Part shown: positions 6,416 through 8,043 of the stretch, piece after piece
Numbering within the stretch: position 1 is the first letter of the stretch
How the letters are laid out: every line of letters starts with the position of its first letter
NCBI GenBank assembly: GCA_002938045.1
Contig: PTLJ01000058.1
Coordinates: 1-8,043, forward strand
Direction: 5' to 3'
Origin: Alphaproteobacteria bacterium MarineAlpha3_Bin4
Lineage (GTDB): Bacteria > Pseudomonadota > Alphaproteobacteria > Rhodospirillales > Casp-alpha2
DNA: 8,043 nt
Notes under the pieces: model-generated
Told to the model about the DNA's origin: nothing
Seen by the model: only the letters and a program-made list of their open reading frames with translations
Databases searched by the model: none
Made by a program: the position numbers and the translations under genes

Positions 6416-6773
6416 CCGACCGGACACTGCCGACCTACTTAAAATAGCACGCCAGGTGCTGCGTAACGATCTCACCGATTTGCTTCCTACTGAAAAGCGT
6501 TACCAGGCGCTGATGGTCTCTAATGCGATCGCCATTGCCGGTCGGCAGTTGGGGGTGGGTGGCGAGACCGAGCGCCGCGAGTTAGTTGTATTGAGGGATC
6601 TGCTGGGAGTCGACGGTCAATCTGAGGATCTCTACCGTGAACTATCGGCACGTATACGTGCCGGCACTTATGCTGCCGGCACGCCCGATCATGCTCGTAT
6701 GCGTGCGTTCCTCGAAACTATCACCCGCCGCCGAGTTGGCGAGAGCAACCCGCGGGCACTTGATCAGGACTAG
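6408..6773 (+). CDS. DUF6285-like small protein (LvaB-like kinase partner candidate)
   Basis: A 121-residue soluble, mostly helical and charged protein: helices around DTADLLKIARQVLRNDL (6-22), YQALMVSNAIAIAGRQL (32-48) and DLYRELSARIRAG (74-86), with LPTEKRYQALMVSN (26-39) as the recognisable core. It has no membrane segment and no catalytic motif. The pattern fits the small family placed next to APH-like kinases and ACAD10/11-like dehydrogenases, usually labelled DUF6285. In P. putida the small protein LvaB is needed for full activity of the kinase LvaA, so a partner role is the best guess. The ATG at 6408 overlaps the kinase stop in ATGCGTGA; a GTG at 6402 would add two residues. The last third contains a strong palindrome and hairpin described separately. 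Being a real gene is well supported by tight coupling and family likeness; function is inference. Confidence 0.8.
   Translation: MRDRPDTADLLKIARQVLRNDLTDLLPTEKRYQALMVSNAIAIAGRQLGVGGETERRELVVLRDLLGVDGQSEDLYRELSARIRAGTYAAGTPDHARMRAFLETITRRRVGESNPRALDQD
6646..6683. repeat. 18-bp perfect palindrome overlapping a second 10-bp hairpin inside the DUF6285-like gene
   Basis: CGGCACGTATACGTGCCG at 6646-6663 is a perfect palindrome that can fold as a 7-bp stem with a TATA loop. Its right half is shared by a second perfect stem, CGTGCCGGCA (6657-6666) with TGCCGGCACG (6674-6683), closing a 7-nt loop. The two hairpins exclude each other in RNA. The segment codes for SARIRAGTYAAGT, including a small AGT-Y-AAGT repeat. 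No T-run follows, so it is not a standard terminator. The pairing is seen directly; any role is unknown. Confidence 0.6.
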
Positions 6774-6835
6774 TTGACGGTTATCTAGGAGATTTTGGTT
6801 CAAACGTTATTGTCGCGGTGGGCGTCCGGCCCGAT

Positions 6836-8043
6836 CTATTCGGCCGGTATCGGGTAGTAGTTTCCGTCACGACCGAGAAATTCCCGGCCATCGTTTCGGT
6901 AAAAGGTTTCGACGCCGGCGTTGCGCATTACACCGAGCATTTTCGGCACGTTCAGGCCGTCCGCTTCAAGGCGCTTAATGAAGCGGGCTGGATCAAGTGC
7001 GTCGAGCATCTCGAATGGCCCCTGCTTCCAGTTGAAGCCCCAACGCATGGCGCAATCGATGTTCACCACATCGTCTGAAATCTCAGGGATCAGATCAGCC
7101 GCATAGCTAAGCGTGCCACCCATGACGTGCCAGCAGAAACGCCCCATGGCGTCGTCAGCGAACATAACGTCCAGGTTACTGTGGGCGTCGTCGAGTGCAA
7201 CCTCTTCGGCGTTGCTCCAGTCGCCGGTTTCGAGGTTGAATGCTTCCTTTACTTTGGAACCGTCGTTAAGTTTATTGACGCGATAGAAGCCTCCGCCCGA
7301 CTTACGTCCAATCTGGCCACGCTTGAGCATCGCCTGTTCGGCAGCCGGTAAGGCGACAAAATCGGCGCCCATATCACCGGCTGGTAAGTTTTGGGCCAGG
7401 TTCTTGCCCACGAGATCCATTACATCGAGACCAACAAGGTCGATCAAGCCGTAGAGCCCGGTCGGTGGTAGGCCAACCGGATCCGACATCAGCGCGTCGA
7501 TCATTTCCGTGGAAAGGCCCTCGTCACGGGCTTCCTTTGCCCGGTGCTGACCCATCAGCATCCAGAAGCAACCGATTCGGTTGCCGATAAAGTTGACCGT
7601 ATCCTTAGCGTGGACAACGCCCTTGCCGAGGGTTCTGCCACAAAACGCCGATAATGCCTCAATAACGTCGCCGTCGGTATCCGTTCCGGGCACCAGCTCC
7701 ATCAGGCGCATTACTTTTACTGGATTGAAGAAGTGTGTAACGGCGATGTTGCGGCGTAGGTGCTTGGGCATACCGTTCGTGATGTCGCGCAGTGGAATTC
7801 CTGAAGTGTTCGTGCTGACGACGGAGCCATCGCTCCTGAGTGGCTCGATACGTGCCATCAGTTCGCGTTTGACACCGAGGTCTTCGATCACGGCCTCGCA
7901 AATCCAATCATAGTCAGCAATCTTCTTTAGATCGCGGTCGAGCGATCCGAGCGTGATATTGTCCGCCTTCTCAGCGTCATCGAGCACTGGCGGACGACCC
8001 GATACGATCCGTTCCATGGCCTTTTCGGCGGCTTCCATCGATA
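6836..8043 (-). CDS. 3-hydroxyacyl-CoA dehydrogenase (FadB-type), N-terminus outside window, no hydratase domain
   Basis: The window holds 401 codons before the TAG. The open frame continues past the right edge, and the nucleotide-binding GxGxxG segment, perhaps 35-45 residues, is missing, so the Met at 8036-8038 is internal. Counting from that Met: EAVIED (48-53), STNTS (75-79), the catalytic His-Glu pair in HFFNPVKVMRLMELVPG (H102, E114, 12 residues apart as in the family), FIGNR (150-154), GRKSGGGFY (244-252) and a second C-terminal repeat with MRWGFNWKQGPFEMLDAL (331-348). It would oxidise 3-hydroxyacyl-CoA to 3-oxoacyl-CoA with NAD. The protein ends at GNYYPIPAE, the point where many bacterial relatives enter an enoyl-CoA hydratase domain. 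Read past the stop, the frame gives only 11 unrelated residues. It is convergent with the operon, 62 nt away. The product of the operon could be its substrate. Confidence 0.9.
   Translation of the reverse strand, partial: SMEAAEKAMERIVSGRPPVLDDAEKADNITLGSLDRDLKKIADYDWICEAVIEDLGVKRELMARIEPLRSDGSVVSTNTSGIPLRDITNGMPKHLRRNIAVTHFFNPVKVMRLMELVPGTDTDGDVIEALSAFCGRTLGKGVVHAKDTVNFIGNRIGCFWMLMGQHRAKEARDEGLSTEMIDALMSDPVGLPPTGLYGLIDLVGLDVMDLVGKNLAQNLPAGDMGADFVALPAAEQAMLKRGQIGRKSGGGFYRVNKLNDGSKVKEAFNLETGDWSNAEEVALDDAHSNLDVMFADDAMGRFCWHVMGGTLSYAADLIPEISDDVVNIDCAMRWGFNWKQGPFEMLDALDPARFIKRLEADGLNVPKMLGVMRNAGVETFYRNDGREFLGRDGNYYPIPAE

Noticed and set aside
6826..6847. Inverted repeat CCGGCC / GGCCGG with a 10-nt loop, at the end of the 3-hydroxyacyl-CoA dehydrogenase gene, as a terminator
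   Set aside because: The stem is only 6 bp, it includes the stop codon and final coding bases, and no T-run follows on either strand.
1..8043. CRISPR array, insertion sequence, prophage or RNA gene
   Set aside because: No regularly spaced repeats, transposase, phage protein or tRNA/rRNA-like sequence was seen on either strand.

Overview
The window is a compact block of catabolic genes from a proteobacterium with moderately high G+C. The mix of families (DmdA-like GcvT protein, FadB-type 3-hydroxyacyl-CoA dehydrogenase, ACAD10/11-type acyl-CoA dehydrogenase) and the codon use suggest an alphaproteobacterium, possibly marine. That assignment is inference; no rRNA or other marker gene is present.

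Layout: On the minus strand at the left are the first 45 codons of a class I glutamine amidotransferase (1-135), preceded in transcription by a GcvT/DmdA-family gene (145-1293). A divergent control region (about 1294-1447) separates these from a plus-strand operon: AMP-forming acyl-CoA synthetase (1448-3079), SDR oxidoreductase (3086-3853), a broken alpha/beta hydrolase (3877-4201), an acyl-CoA dehydrogenase (4209-5408), an aminoglycoside-phosphotransferase-fold kinase (5399-6415) and a small DUF6285-like protein (6408-6773). Spacing is tight throughout and the last three genes overlap. On the minus strand at the right, convergent with the operon, lies a 3-hydroxyacyl-CoA dehydrogenase (6836-8043) whose N-terminus is outside the window. 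The 62 bases between the convergent genes hold no gene and no convincing terminator.

How the genes may work together: ligase, SDR, ACAD10/11-like dehydrogenase, APH-like kinase and a small helper protein is the same set of families as LvaE, LvaD, LvaC, LvaA and LvaB of the Pseudomonas putida levulinate pathway. There a 4-oxoacid is activated to its CoA thioester, reduced to 4-hydroxyacyl-CoA, phosphorylated on the 4-hydroxyl, and converted by phosphate elimination and rehydration into a 3-hydroxyacyl-CoA. The neighbouring 3-hydroxyacyl-CoA dehydrogenase could take that product into beta-oxidation. The substrate here is not known from sequence. The DmdA-like gene, divergent from the same control region, raises the possibility that a methylated (sulfonium or amine) compound is demethylated first, but the classical DmdABCD set for DMSP is not complete here.

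Signs of decay or rearrangement: the hydrolase has a frameshift and has lost everything after its nucleophile elbow, and the 3-hydroxyacyl-CoA dehydrogenase stops where many relatives continue into an enoyl-CoA hydratase domain. The DUF6285-like gene also contains an 18-bp perfect palindrome overlapping a second, mutually exclusive 10-bp hairpin.
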